From Litoditis marina (taxonomy: Eukaryota; Nematoda; Chromadorea; Rhabditida; Rhabditidae), in contig OZ038433.1 of the NCBI GenBank assembly GCA_964036275.1, forward strand, positions 51,849,902 to 51,913,901: a DNA stretch of 64,000 bases, in the 5' to 3' direction. Position 1 is the first letter of the stretch; every line of letters starts with the position of its first letter. Made by a program: the position numbers and the translations under genes. The notes below the pieces were generated by a model, which was given only the letters and a program-made list of their open reading frames with translations, had not been told where the DNA came from and ran no database searches. Positions 12,201 to 20,720 of the stretch are shown piece after piece.

Positions 12201-12301
12201 GTTTTTCATACAAGTGAATGTTTCAGGTAACACCGAGTGGCGCTACAGTACTTCGCATGGATCTCAGCAAGAATCCACCCGTTTTCTGTCATGAACTCTA
12301 A
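173..12301 (+). CDS. lat-1: Latrophilin-like adhesion GPCR (LAT-1 type), 5' end outside window
   Basis: Plasma-membrane adhesion GPCR; in worms LAT-1 acts in tissue polarity and cell-division orientation (family knowledge). Exons read by eye with continuous phase: 173-285, 528-642, 918-1030, 1219-1364, 1792-1932, 2190-2300, 2665-2757, 3021-3138, 3452-3558, 3857-3943, 4150-4236, 4417-4533, 4918-5039, 5341-5425, 5651-5752, 5999-6120, 6273-6437, 8712-8883, 10736-10864, 11231-11330, 11490-11629, 11791-11988, 12227-12301 (stop TAA). An optional 67-nt exon at 10962-11028 shifts the frame. Domain order is lectin end, Thr linker, HRM, GAIN, GPS, 7TM, tail. The visible part is about 918 residues; adding the missing N-terminus gives about 1,000, near the size I recall for LAT-1 and shorter than LAT-2. 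The choice of lat-1 over lat-2 rests on this and on layout. Most introns end in TTTCAG or a variant. Confidence 0.93.
528..642 (+). CDS. lat-1: lat-1 exon: Thr-rich linker
   Basis: Encodes a Ser/Thr run followed by PKPLSSHEEKNEV, a flexible and probably O-glycosylated spacer between lectin and hormone-receptor domains. Acceptor CCTTTAG, donor AG/GTGAGT. The phase joins both neighbours. Confidence 0.8.
918..1364 (+). CDS. lat-1: lat-1 exons (918-1030, 1219-1364): hormone-receptor motif (HRM)
   Basis: Two exons encode the HRM. The first carries the family signature NGIEYSRTEAG and a Cys (CMDGATG). The second carries GESWWECGSDGFWIG and CASDWTY. These aromatic and Cys positions match latrophilin/BAI HRM domains. 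The second exon continues with a Lys-rich stretch into the GAIN domain. Confidence 0.85.
1792..4236 (+). CDS. lat-1: lat-1 exons encoding the GAIN domain
   Basis: Eight exons (1792-1932, 2190-2300, 2665-2757, 3021-3138, 3452-3558, 3857-3943, 4150-4236 and the GPS exon that follows) make the autoproteolysis-inducing domain. The first three are helical (RGLAQDTRRPMQAGDVPR, KLVEIVNYVSRS); the later ones are beta-rich with the conserved VFITFLH and CSWWSED. Every exon pair keeps phase. The intron 1933-2189 holds a hairpin and the intron 2301-2664 holds a MITE. Confidence 0.85.
2018..2056 (+). repeat. Small hairpin carrying a splice-acceptor-like GTTTCAG
   Basis: In a lat-1 intron, GTTTCAGCTAAAAA is followed after a few bases by TTTTTAGCTGAAAC, a 14-bp inverted repeat. 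Each arm contains a TTTCAG/TTTTTAG-like acceptor sequence; the hairpin may mask them. Confidence 0.6.
2334..2453 (+). repeat. R2 hairpin MITE (GGACGATTATGTGG family)
   Basis: Inverted repeat whose left end reads AAGGACGAATATGTGGACCA and right end TGGACCACATAATCGTCCT, with an inner palindrome around CCTTTAAACTG. Further copies lie near 31.06, 34.84, 35.80, 36.76, 37.72, 38.68, 44.84, 52.34 and 58.00 kb. Confidence 0.8.
4417..4533 (+). CDS. lat-1: lat-1 exon: GPS autoproteolysis motif
   Basis: Reads WSSTGC, then CACSHLTHFALLMD. The two Cys pairs and the HL/T tripeptide are the conserved GPCR proteolytic site; cleavage is expected between Leu and Thr, leaving a tethered agonist that starts THFALLMD. 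All key residues are present, so the receptor should self-cleave. Confidence 0.92.
4918..6437 (+). CDS. lat-1: lat-1 exons encoding TM1 to TM5
   Basis: Exons 4918-5039 (TM1, FLTYFGCTLSIVCLLLTFF), 5341-5425 (TM2, starting LFIHKNLCLMLAFAELLF), 5651-5752 (TM3, FTWMLLEGYQLYQMLVQ), 5999-6120 (TM4, GYGFPALVTAAAV) and 6273-6437 (TM5, ILFFVGPAALILIINTVFLV). The HKNLC and WMLLEGYQLY motifs are diagnostic for adhesion (class B2) receptors. Confidence 0.93.
6492..6560 (+). repeat. R6 dispersed repeat with GC palindrome head
   Basis: Begins TCGCGCGGAGCGCGAAGCGC followed by TGAGTTGTCTTTGGTTTGGC. Related copies start near 8909 and 46411. Confidence 0.6.
6780..7335 (+). repeat. About 140-bp tandem array with GGCGCC palindromes (four copies)
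   Basis: Each unit has GGAAAAACTACCGAACCGAT, TTTGAAACATGAG, CCCGTCGCGCCAAATATGAG and a GC-rich block GGCGCCxGGCGCGGGCGCCAA. The GC blocks recur at about 6875, 7018, 7158 and 7298. Degenerate GGCGCCAAA motifs continue to about 7990. Confidence 0.85.
8241..8611 (+). repeat. Perfect 151-bp inverted repeat with 69-bp loop
   Basis: Left arm 8241-8391 (starts ATTAGTAAAAAGTGGGGGAA) and right arm 8461-8611 (starts GTGAACCATTGTGCAACATT) are reverse complements with no mismatch seen by eye. It lies in the lat-1 intron before the TM6-7 exon. The perfect arms mean a recent insertion or active correction. Confidence 0.92.
8712..8883 (+). CDS. lat-1: lat-1 exon: TM6 and TM7
   Basis: Reads SISCLLGVTWSLGFLWI (TM6) and ends NSLQGLTIFLFHIVFN (TM7). 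LLGxTWxxGFL and NSLQGxxIFxFH are class B2 signatures. It follows a 2.27-kb intron full of repeats, yet the phase (AG+G) matches the exon ending at 6437 exactly. Confidence 0.95.
8909..8985 (+). repeat. R6 dispersed repeat, second copy
   Basis: Begins TCGCGCGCAGCGCGAAGCGC, then TTTGTCTTTGGTCCGGC. Located 26 bp after the TM6-7 exon, in the next lat-1 intron. Confidence 0.6.
9440..9930 (+). repeat. About 120-bp tandem array rich in TGACGTCA
   Basis: Roughly four degenerate copies, each with ATTCTGGGATTCTGGAG, GATGACGTCATTTTTGAAAA, GTTGACGTCACATATATTTT and a GGTCAATTAACG block. Starts of similar phase fall near 9470, 9600, 9721 and 9843. TGACGTCA is the palindromic CREB/ATF core, but this may be chance within a satellite. 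Confidence 0.75.
10013..10543 (+). repeat. About 200-bp inverted repeat with 132-bp loop
   Basis: Left arm about 10013-10212 and right arm about 10345-10543. The arms start ATTCATGAAAAAGTGGGGAC and end GTCCCCACTTTTTCATGAAT. One mismatch was noticed at the inner end (CAAATCAC against CAAGTCAC). Lies in the lat-1 intron before the tail exons. Its outer sequence (AAAAAGTGGGGxxCCAAC) resembles the ends of the 8241-8611 hairpin, so both may be one element type. Confidence 0.9.
10736..12301 (+). CDS. lat-1: lat-1 exons encoding the cytoplasmic tail
   Basis: Exons 10736-10864 (RKDISRWFSRGGDARD), 11231-11330 (YPPSEKYHSTPRATMEAHQA), 11490-11629 (YDYASIAYGEMVPGQ), 11791-11988 (Pro-rich PEFSPPPPPADRD plus an acidic/Ser stretch) and 12227-12301, which ends PPVFCHEL and stop TAA. 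The tail is disordered-looking, with Pro-rich and Tyr motifs. Confidence 0.85.
10962..11028 (+). CDS. lat-1: Optional 67-nt lat-1 cassette exon
   Basis: A well-formed exon: acceptor TTTTTAACAG, open frame KRPTSMSSTYTALRPTQQHL, donor AT/GTAAGA. At 67 nt it is not a multiple of three. The flanking exons (10864 and 11231) join in phase without it. If included, the next exon is read in another open frame (starting LSPIGEVSFHSAS) and translation stops soon after 11490 at YL-stop. It could create a short alternative C-terminus or be a poison exon. Confidence 0.5.
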
Positions 12302-12706
12302 TAACAATCTACTTGGTTTGATATCTCGTTCAAAATGATTTTTCATCTCATATTCTCTATTCATGAGAACATTCTCTCAGTCAGTAACTTCATCAGTCGA
12401 TTTATCCATTAACCGGTCGCTTCACGGGTGACGTCATTGAATTGTTGATTACAGTATCCAGGAATACCTGCTCATCGTTCTCATATATCGTGCAATTTTT
12501 TGTTCTGTGCATGTTCATGTCTGTACTATAGGTTCTCGTTTTTTCGCCATGACTCGATTTCACTTGAAGATTTTTGTGTTTTGTATGTTCGACATATCTA
12601 CGCGTTTACGTTACCGGTGGCTGTGCGTTTTGCGCTACGCAACGCACACTTACGCAATATAGTGTTATTGATGGAAAGATATATTATTGTCCGGCTTATT
12701 GCGGTT

Positions 12707-12712
12707 AATAAA
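12707..12712 (+). terminator. lat-1 polyadenylation signal
   Basis: AATAAA about 405 bp after the stop codon, in GTTAATAAAATG. The 3' UTR would be about 420 nt. No nearer AATAAA was seen. Confidence 0.6.
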
Positions 12713-12725
12713 ATGTTGTGTTGAC

Positions 12726-14755
12726 ACTTGTTTTTGTTCAATACTTGTAAGAGTCAAAACTGTATAAATCGCGTTCAAAACTCAAACTAACTTGAAATTA
12801 TGTTGTATTTCAGTTTTAGGTTAGTCGAAGGTTATTTTGTTTTTCATCGATTTTGAAAAAATCACTGGCAAAGAAAGTTCAGAGTTTATGAAATAGTCAA
12901 CAAATTCAGCATGAAAGTGAAAATCTTGTGATCATGCTCAAAGTTATGGCCAAAAGTAAATCAATTGAACATTTTAACAATTTTGACGATCTAATTATAG
13001 TACCCGTGATTTTTTTCCAGCAATTGTGGGCATCCTTAAACAAAATGTCATGATGTGTTCTCTGGAAATTTATTAACACTCGGAAGTTACAGCCCTGCTA
13101 TATAGATCGCTGTAGAATATGCTTTGTTATTGAAAGCACGAAATAAAACCCTTCTGCAATACAGGCCACCTTGCTAATAAAATATCAGGAGCTTTTTGCA
13201 GTGATCAAATTGTCATGAAAGTTCAGATAGGTATGAACTTTTCCATTTATCGTAGCATAATTATGTTCCAGACCGTTTCACACGCATTATAAGCTATCTC
13301 AACCAAGAACACTCAAAAGTTACAGCCATGCTATATACACAGGTAGATCCTCTAATTATAATCAAGAGAAAATCAGTTATCGTTGAATTATGATTTATCA
13401 GTGCAATTTCGCAATTACAAACCATCTCGAACATTATACTTCAGAAACTGTTTAAAGTTAACCAGTTATATCTTCAGATGATTATGAAGTCCATTTCAAT
13501 TAACATTTCAAACAGTACACTCCAGAATCTGCTCTAAAGTTAGCAAATTCTGACTTTATATGAGTCTGAAGCCGCATTTATCGTACCAAAATTATGTTCC
13601 AGGACTGTTTCGCATTATTATTGTGGTTAACCTTCCACGTGGTGTGGTTCAGTTCAAGTAACCTTTTTAGGGTTATCATGTTTAACCCTTTTAGGGTTAC
13701 CGCTAGGTTTAGGGTTAACTTTGGGTTACGGCTACAAGAGGTTTGGGTTAACGTGGTGGTTCCCAGAAATTGTCGTTAACCCTTTTTCGGGTGTGGTTAA
13801 CAAATAACCGGGTTAAATGCGGAATTCGCCACATGATCATGCACACAGCTATGGTAGAAAGTTGCAAGAACGTACATAGCGTTCCTGTAACTTCTGAGTG
13901 CTCTTGGTTGAGATGGTATACATTTTAGTGAAGGTGATTTGTGAAATTTCCGCACATTTACCGAGAAGTGACTTTATTGTTTAGTTGTTGATATAATACT
14001 ACAAGACATGCGATTTAATAACTTCCTGCTTTATACTACTTTAAAACTGAATAGTAACGCAAAGTATGCATTCTAATGAGGCATCGTGCACGTTGTCATT
14101 GCGTGTTTCCGAATTTTTGTCCTGTTTAACATGTTTCACGTGACTATGCAATTGCCTAACAGTATAGCGGCGAACTGAATGTTACGTTTTCGGAGAGCTA
14201 GCTACATTGCAATCAAAAGTTTTCTAGGCTGCTTAAAATCTCCTAGTGTTGCTAGTCTAGGACCGTGTGCAAGAGTGAAAAAAAGTGAAATAGAGAAACC
14301 AATTTGACGATGAAACACCAGGCTGGAGGTAAATATATTCTCGTGTAACTTCAGACGACTATAAACTTCCAATTATCATACCAATGTCATGTTCCAGACC
14401 GTTTTCCACTCCTATTGTAAGATATCTAAGCCAAGAACACTCAAAGGTTACAGCCCTGCTATATACGACACAGAGGCATCCTGTTGTAGTAAATCTAACA
14501 TGGTACCATCCTTAAAATATATCTTATATCCTAACCATGAAACCTCATAAATGTAGGTTATATATTTCCATTCAACAAAAGAAACTTCAACTTGATGATG
14601 AGAACTTGATGACATCGTACACATTTGTAACCTTCACATAGCGCTTTACTCCAGCTTTCAAGCCAATTTTCCCAACATTATCTGTTGTGAATGGAACATT
14701 AGAGTGCGTATTCATTCCACCATTTGTGTCGGTCGTGTGAGGTGACCCCTCTCGA
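12726..14755. other. Intergenic DNA with degenerate repeats; no gene seen
   Basis: Contains a repeat centred on GTTACAGCCCTGCTATATA (copies near 13084, 13320 and 14448, the last two preceded by a related GTTCCAGACCGTTT block) and an inverted remnant near 13865-13915. A GGGTTAACC-rich patch lies at about 13616-13820. No reading frame with coding character was recognised. Confidence 0.6.
13616..13820. repeat. GGTTAACC/AGGGTTA-rich patch
   Basis: Many variants of GGGTTA, GGTTAAC and TTTAGGGTTA in both orientations within 200 bp. This resembles some telomere-like motifs but not the nematode TTAGGC repeat. A comparable GGTTACC-rich block lies at about 22050-22190. Confidence 0.55.
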
Positions 14756-15727
14756 TTGATTACTATGCCATCGCCTCGTCCAAAAATGGTACCACTTCGA
14801 ACCCATTTTTCCACCCTTTTGAGTGAAATCAAAACACTCAACGACAAACTCGACTCTCTGACCCAATCTCTACCCACTATTATTCAATCCCAACTCCACC
14901 ACTTCAATGATCGTCGCTGTCTCACTATTTATGGTCTACCAGAGGATTCTTCAACAAAGAAAAAGGTGAATGCAGTTTTCAATTTGGTATCCGTCTCTCC
15001 ATCTAATATTTCCATTCTTCACCGTTTGGGTAAACCTCGTCAAGATGGTTTACCTCGTCCACTCAAAGTATCTATCAAAGATGGTATTCCGTTTCCTCGT
15101 CTAATAGATCTATCTACTGCTATGAAATCTGATGCTTCTATGTCAACTTTTCATGTTCGAAAGTTCGAGACTCCGGAACAGCGGAAGGCCGGATTCCTCG
15201 CCAGACAATCGAAACGAGACGCCGCCCGAGCTGAGGTCACCGACCAAACTACAACACCAGCACCGTCTGCCGATCCTATTCTGCCAAACGAAATGGAGTT
15301 AGTTGAACAAACTAGAAATGTCGTTTCCAATCTTGTCTCAGCATTTCCATCTCCAAACTCTATATCTCCTCGTTCAACCCATTTTGATGATCAACCTGCT
15401 ATCCAAAGTCCCGTCCCTGTTGAAGTTACACAAATATCTGATGATCCTTCTCCTATGTGTGATTCACCATCCATAATCGACCCTCCACCGTTCCATGATG
15501 CTCTCGATGATGTTTCTTTGAAATGTGTAAATGACAATGTTGACATGTTGTATAATATGCACCTGAGTGGTGTTTCCATGCGTGAACGTTACAGCTGTTT
15601 CCATGGTTGCTATCAATTGACCCCTCATCTGGCCCTAATTGTATCTGACGTGTACTTTGATCGCTATGGTTTCCGGTTTAACATCAATCAATCTTGGGTA
15701 CCTCTTCCATCTCTGTCTTCTAACTGA
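14756..15727 (+). CDS. LINE ORF1-like protein remnant or non-autonomous retroelement ORF
   Basis: 323-residue open frame with no introns. The N-terminal half resembles nematode non-LTR retrotransposon ORF1 proteins: a helical start (LLSEIKTLNDKLDSLTQSL), then RRCLTIYGLPEDS, ILHRLGKPRQDG, RPLKVSIKDG and FHVRKFETPEQRKAG. The C-terminal half is acidic and Pro/Ser-rich and unlike anything I recognise. An AT-rich tail with TTTATTATTATTAAG follows at about 15850. No reverse transcriptase frame was seen beside it. The start codon is uncertain, with two nearby Met choices. The frame is intact, so insertion is fairly recent or the ORF is retained. Confidence 0.55.
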   Translation: MITMPSPRPKMVPLRTHFSTLLSEIKTLNDKLDSLTQSLPTIIQSQLHHFNDRRCLTIYGLPEDSSTKKKVNAVFNLVSVSPSNISILHRLGKPRQDGLPRPLKVSIKDGIPFPRLIDLSTAMKSDASMSTFHVRKFETPEQRKAGFLARQSKRDAARAEVTDQTTTPAPSADPILPNEMELVEQTRNVVSNLVSAFPSPNSISPRSTHFDDQPAIQSPVPVEVTQISDDPSPMCDSPSIIDPPPFHDALDDVSLKCVNDNVDMLYNMHLSGVSMRERYSCFHGCYQLTPHLALIVSDVYFDRYGFRFNINQSWVPLPSLSSN

Positions 15728-17099
15728 GTCTCAGTAGTATCAACAAATTAGCAACTTGCGTATGTACTAGTTTTTCTTTTTCTTTATTTTCTCAAATATC
15801 AGTTCATATGGTTTAAATTCGTAACTCTTTGTTTGTCACTATACTGATAAAGTTTATTATTATTAAGACGAGGTATCAAATATTCCATTCGTAGTGCCTG
15901 AAATGGACACATCCCGAATTCCTATGTTGGTCTGAAAAAATGCACCTGTCTACGCTGTAAGGGGTCTTCTCCCACATTCTAACAAGTATTTATTGTTCGT
16001 CACTTTTTTCCAAATTAGTCTGGACCCAACACTGTCTTAACTGTGTCAACATCCAATATATAAACTGTAAAGAATTCTATTCTCAAGTTTTGATCTGAAA
16101 GTGTTTAATTTTCTACAATTATGTGATTCTGAGACTAAATGATGGAATAATGTGTTTCTATATTCCTTTAGTGAGATCGATGGGGAAAATCGGGTAACTG
16201 ACGTGATATCAGTTTGTTTGTTTTTCAGTTTGATCTGTCGAAATTTTAATTTGTTTGCAAAGTATTTCACTAATTCCCCTTGCCATCTCTGAAATGTGCT
16301 TCAGAGCTATAAATTATCTTTTCAATTACTTCCAATACTTCCAATTCTGGAGTTTTTTCTCATAGGGAATTTTTCCTTATGCGCTCAACCAATATCCGTG
16401 ACGAAGGAATACTTCGAATAGTGAGAGATAAAGATGGCCTGAGGGCAGTCAAGACACACTATTTCGTAATCTTGGAGTGTAGGCTTTGTAACCTTCTTTT
16501 GACTAAACACTGGTTGGAAAATTGAAACGTAGGCCACCAATGCTCCCTTTTATTACTCACGTGAAACATACGCGTGTATCAGTTGATGGATGGCAGCACG
16601 GAAGCAGCAACATCATCGACAACAACTATATGTATTTTCGTGAAAATCTATGTGTAATCGGTTTTCAAGACAGCTCTAGCAATACTCAGACAATTCCCAG
16701 CCAATTGGCCAGCCACTTTTTTATTGGCTGAGAGAGAGAGTGTACAGGTCAGAGAGACCCAGATGTCTGCGGCCTCATTAACCTGCACACTCTCTCGCTT
16801 TTGTAGCTGGCCAATCGAAGAAAATTGGCGCCAATCGTTCTGAGTAGTCATAGAATGATTTTGATCTAAGATGCTGCGCGGGAAAGTTTGAGCGTTTTAG
16901 CTGCAGTTTAAGCGGGAGCGTTTTAGGCTTATCTCTGAGGACTTGACGTGATGGGATTCGGTCACACCTTGAAAACTGCTCGATCCCGAGATTATCAACG
17001 AACAGATTGTCTGATTTAAAAATGTTGTCTTCAGTATATTTATTACGAACACAAGAATTACATACAAAATATGAACAAGACACACTGAAACACAGAGAC
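15728..17099. other. Intergenic, repeat remnants only
   Basis: Holds the likely AT-rich tail of the preceding retroelement and the foldback at 16692-16820. The rest shows no coding signature. Confidence 0.5.
16692..16820. repeat. Foldback element, GAGAGAGTGTACAGGT family
   Basis: Left part CAATTGGCCAGCCA plus GAGAGAGTGTACAGGT faces right part ACCTGCACACTCTCTCGC plus TAGCTGGCCAATCG, an imperfect inverted repeat. Related fragments (CTCTCGCTTTTGTAGATTG) occur near 43813 and 51315, and a larger piece near 57784-57900. Confidence 0.65.
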
Positions 17100-17830
17100 C
17101 ATCATGTTTATGACAATGCGTACATCAATAAGCTTATAGGTAGGAGGTGTCCCAGGCATACACTTGTGTATATAGAATTCCTTTTCGCTAAAGTTTTTCT
17201 TCGTAGCCCTTCTGAAATGTTGCGCGTTTAGTACTTATTCGTACCATATCACCCACAGGAAGGTGACATAAATGCTTTTATCAATAACCTGCAATTCGGC
17301 TTTCTGGACATCCATCGGGCTCATTCCGATAGGTCAATTCCGATAGATTAATGCTTTTTATTAATAGCTGCTACAACATTGTCTAGAACATAGCCATAGC
17401 GGCGCGTACCATTATGGTACATGTATTTTTCTATTCAGGAGTTCAAAGTCCTATTAGCCCTTTCAACATTTAATATTACTGTCTGGGGAATACACACGGA
17501 TTCCCCTGGCTAACAACATGCTTATCACGGTACTAGTATGATATTCCCTGTCCGGATCTACATATAAGTATAATGGTTCTAGTTTGTTGTCGTTGAGAAT
17601 CTTTTCAAGTGCTCTCGATGTATTAATAGCAGACTTTGACTTGATCGGTTCTGCATAAAGCATGCACGTATAGCAGTCAATAGCAGTAGGAATGACGGTT
17701 CTCCCATAATCATCTGTAATAGAATAGATAATAATTGCTGCAATGTTGAACCGTTGACAGCTGACCTCAGGCATGCAGAACTTTTTGTAGTCGTATGGGC
17801 ATGCTTTAGGCAACCTTCAATGGTGAAACA
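17100..17830 (-). pseudogene. Decayed integrase, Maverick/Polinton-like
   Basis: Read right to left on the - strand, three blocks appear in integrase order. First is a catalytic-core part at about 17463-17813 with IDCYTCMLYAEPIKSKSA and LYLYVDPDREY, where one expects the second acidic residue (D-x-G-x-EF like). Next, at about 17350-17460, comes VERANRTLN and IEKYMYHNGTRRYGYVLDN. Last, at about 17100-17280, is a tail with VGDMVRISTKRATFQKGYEE and YKLID. The blocks are separated by stops and frameshifts, including one just after GYEE, so the gene is dead. The VERxNRTL and FxKGY motifs fit eukaryotic rve integrases best known from Maverick/Polinton elements; an LTR-element origin is possible. 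Confidence 0.6.
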
Positions 17831-18031
17831 TATAAGTGCATTGAAGAAGTAATTGTCCCCTACGTCAGTTTGCTTCATGGTATTATGCTCCTAGCGAGGT
17901 CTCCTTGTTCTTCTATCGTTGCATAGTATTTAGGTAGCATGTTTTAAGCAATCATCCAAAGTGCAAATATAATTGCAAAAGACAACCGTTAAACTGTATT
18001 ATTGTAGACTTATTGTATTTGTATAAGTTAC

Positions 18032-18134
18032 CTTCTATATTGGCCATGTCCATGCATCGGATGATTTGATGTGTCAATGTCCTTCTCTGCGCCCATGTAC
18101 AGCAGGACCGGTGGTGATACACCCACACTACAAC
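18032..18134 (-). other. Candidate exon (weak)
   Basis: Good acceptor (ATTTTCAG) and donor (GTAACT) enclose 103 open bases; one frame reads VSPPVLLYMGAEKD, and other frames are also open. The following DNA (17935-18010) is a diverged copy of 18500-18575, so this is the partner of the next candidate. No family recognised. Confidence 0.25.
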
Positions 18135-18581
18135 CTGAAAATGTCAAATTCAGTTCGTATAATCAATTCGGAAAAGCTTCAATTGATCATTATGATCAGG
18201 TGGAGATACTTTCTAAGAAAGAACTTATGTTGACCTTTAACAGGCTGTAAGATGTAGGGTTCAATCACCGCAGTCCTTTTATTTTCTCGAAACCATTGTG
18301 ATTTAGTTTTGAGAAAATTCAAGTTATTAGCGCACAAGTTTTACGAAGATGTGAGTTTGATCCATTCCCAAAGTTAGCAAACTATTTTTAATGTGTTTTG
18401 AGAACGTTCTGATGCAGGAGTTCTTCCAACTAAGCATGAACAACTTCACACACAACCCATTTATACGAGAGAACAGAAAAAAACTTGTATTGTATTGTGT
18501 TTTAAGCATGTTTCAAGCGACCATCCAAAGTGCAAATATGATTGAAAAAGAATATCGTTAACATACATTGTAGATAGGTAC

Positions 18582-18692
18582 CCCCCGACATTGAGGGCAT
18601 GATGTGCAACGCCAGCTGCATCTGCTGCATATAACCACACTGCATATGCCGCTTGCGCATCCTACATCGTGTCGCAAGATGTCCAGACACAC
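18582..18692 (-). other. Candidate exon (weak), Cys-rich in one frame
   Basis: Acceptor ATGTTTCAG and donor GTACCT enclose 111 bases. One open frame reads CSVVICSRCSWRCTSCPQC, another is Met/Gln-rich. With the 18032-18134 segment it forms an old tandem duplication. The choice of frame is uncertain and it may be noncoding. Confidence 0.25.
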
Positions 18693-20039
18693 CTGAAACA
18701 TTCAGTTGGATTTGAATTAATGAGATCATTTTGTTTAAATACCCTGAAACACACTGATCTTTCGAAATTCGTTTTGTTAATACGCTTCATTATTCATAGT
18801 GAACACGGGGAAATTTTGTGTTGTATTGATTGATTGATTTATTTACATGCAAGTATGTGATATACAAGAGGAGAAACAAAAAATGACAGTAGGATACAAA
18901 CACTCAAAAGCGAAAGAAAAGTGTCAGAAATCAAACATCATTTGGTCATCACAGTAAATGAAAATTGAACAGTATGATAATACGATTGATTTAAATGTTT
19001 AGCATATACTATTTTATCATCGAAAACTTATTCAAACATTGATTTTTGTCGTACTTTTGAGCATGATATAGCATATAGAACTACTTTTTTTCTGTGTCAG
19101 TAATTTGCGGTCGGAGCTAGTTTCACACTTTATTCGCAGAAAAGGAGACTGTTTCTATCGTCACAGAATTTATCAAACGGAGAATGGGTTAGAGCACCTT
19201 TTACTTATTCTCTCTCTCTCTCTCTTTTTTTTTAGCTTACAGATTATTCACATTATGGAGGAAAAGTTGGTTGCAAAACGATAATTCTGTTGAAGGTTTC
19301 ACGCATTCTATATATTATCGAGCAGAAAAACAACCTGATACACGACGGCTATGGAAGACTGACTAACATGGTGAATGATAGGTTAATGAACTCACAATTC
19401 ATTCCTGTGATATGAGGTATATATGTGGAAGCTCTATCTGCTACACCACTACCTCTTAAAAACTTCTCTGCCGATTTATGCCGCAGCAAGGAGAGAAATA
19501 CGCATCTCCTAAAAGAATAGAGTATTGAAAATAAAGAATAAATTAATTTTTGAATGTAAAGGAGCAATTGAATGACTTCAACGTCTCAATGAAAGAGGAA
19601 ATATCCGTTTGAGATGTGAACCTACGAAAAAAGATGATTTGTATATGTGAAATACTTCTCAAAATAGAATGCAACGTTTACCAATGTGAAAACCACGCAA
19701 TTGCACCACAATTGTAGAAATAGGATAACGTGATGAGAAAAGAGGTAACTCCGCCCACGATCCATTGAAAAAGCGTGAAATAATAGGTATAACAATCATA
19801 CTAGCAAATACACACAGAAATAAAGGGACAGGTATACTGCTGAACAACAAATATTTTCGTTTTAAATAAATATAACAATAATGAAACCTAGAGCGTGTTT
19901 CCCTAGAGTTGGTCTGGCGAATTCGCCCCAGCTGCCTTCCACCAGTTTTCTTGGTAAGGTATAACAGCTCTCGAGCTTTAATGTGCAATGAAGTGAAAGC
20001 AATGCCATTTTTACTCATTCTTCGTCAGAAGACGGTGTT

Positions 20040-20190
20040 AAGTCTTCTCGTCCTGTTTTTCAAGTTCTCAGAGGGGTTCAACTGATGATGACCCAACCCT
20101 CTGAGAACAACACCAAAATCGTCTTGAATCAGGGTCGAAACGATTTTGAGTGGCACCTTTCACTGAGCACATATTTCCATAAGACTACTC
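20040..20190. repeat. R4 foldback element (TCAGAGGGTTGGGTCATC family)
   Basis: Contains GTTCTCAGAGGGGTTCAACT facing GACCCAACCCTCTGAGAAC, then AATCGTCTTGAATCAGGGTC and GTGGCACCTTTCACTGAGCA. Other copies lie near 26605, 27570, 48085, 54085 and 61661. Confidence 0.75.
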
Positions 20191-20589
20191 AATGTTGCAG
20201 CTAGTAATCGGAAGATACAGAATATGGGATGCCAAAAGTGTGAAGTTGAAAACTCAAACGAGGCTTACTATACTGTTAGTCAACTGCACAGTCACCTGAA
20301 ACATGATAAACACAGCAGAACTCCGGAACGTGCAATCACAAAGTGCATGATTCCTGATTAGAATGCTAATTTTACGTGACTATTCAATTGATTTATAGTA
20401 TACCTACAACAGCTTACAACATTCACTAGCTCAGCGGTTTACTCTTCTACGCTAGTATTTGAAAGCCAACTGCTACGTTTCAGAGAGTTATGTTAACAAT
20501 AATAAACTGATGCGAAGAAGGGTTGGCGTGCGACAGGTGCGAGAGATGGGGATAAAGATATGAACATTAATAAGGTTACTAATGGTTAG

Positions 20590-20720
20590 CAAGATAGAGA
20601 GCGAGAGAGAAGTAGAGAGGAAGAAAGAAAGAAAGAGAGAGAGAAAGAGAGAAATAGAGAGAGAGAGAAAGAGAAAGAGAAGAAGCAAGGAAGAGAGTGA
20701 TAGTGAGATAGATCGACAGG
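20590..20720. repeat. (GA)n-rich purine tract
   Basis: About 130 bp of nearly pure A/G on the + strand (GAGAGAGAAAGAGAGAAATA and similar); a microsatellite with no coding meaning. Confidence 0.85.

Noticed and set aside
13616..13820. Interstitial telomere repeat
   Set aside because: Nematode telomeres are TTAGGC; this patch has GGTTA and GGTTAAC variants in both orientations without a fixed unit.
19659..20018. 119-codon minus-strand frame
   Set aside because: No family resemblance, no splice context, and composition like the surrounding noncoding DNA.
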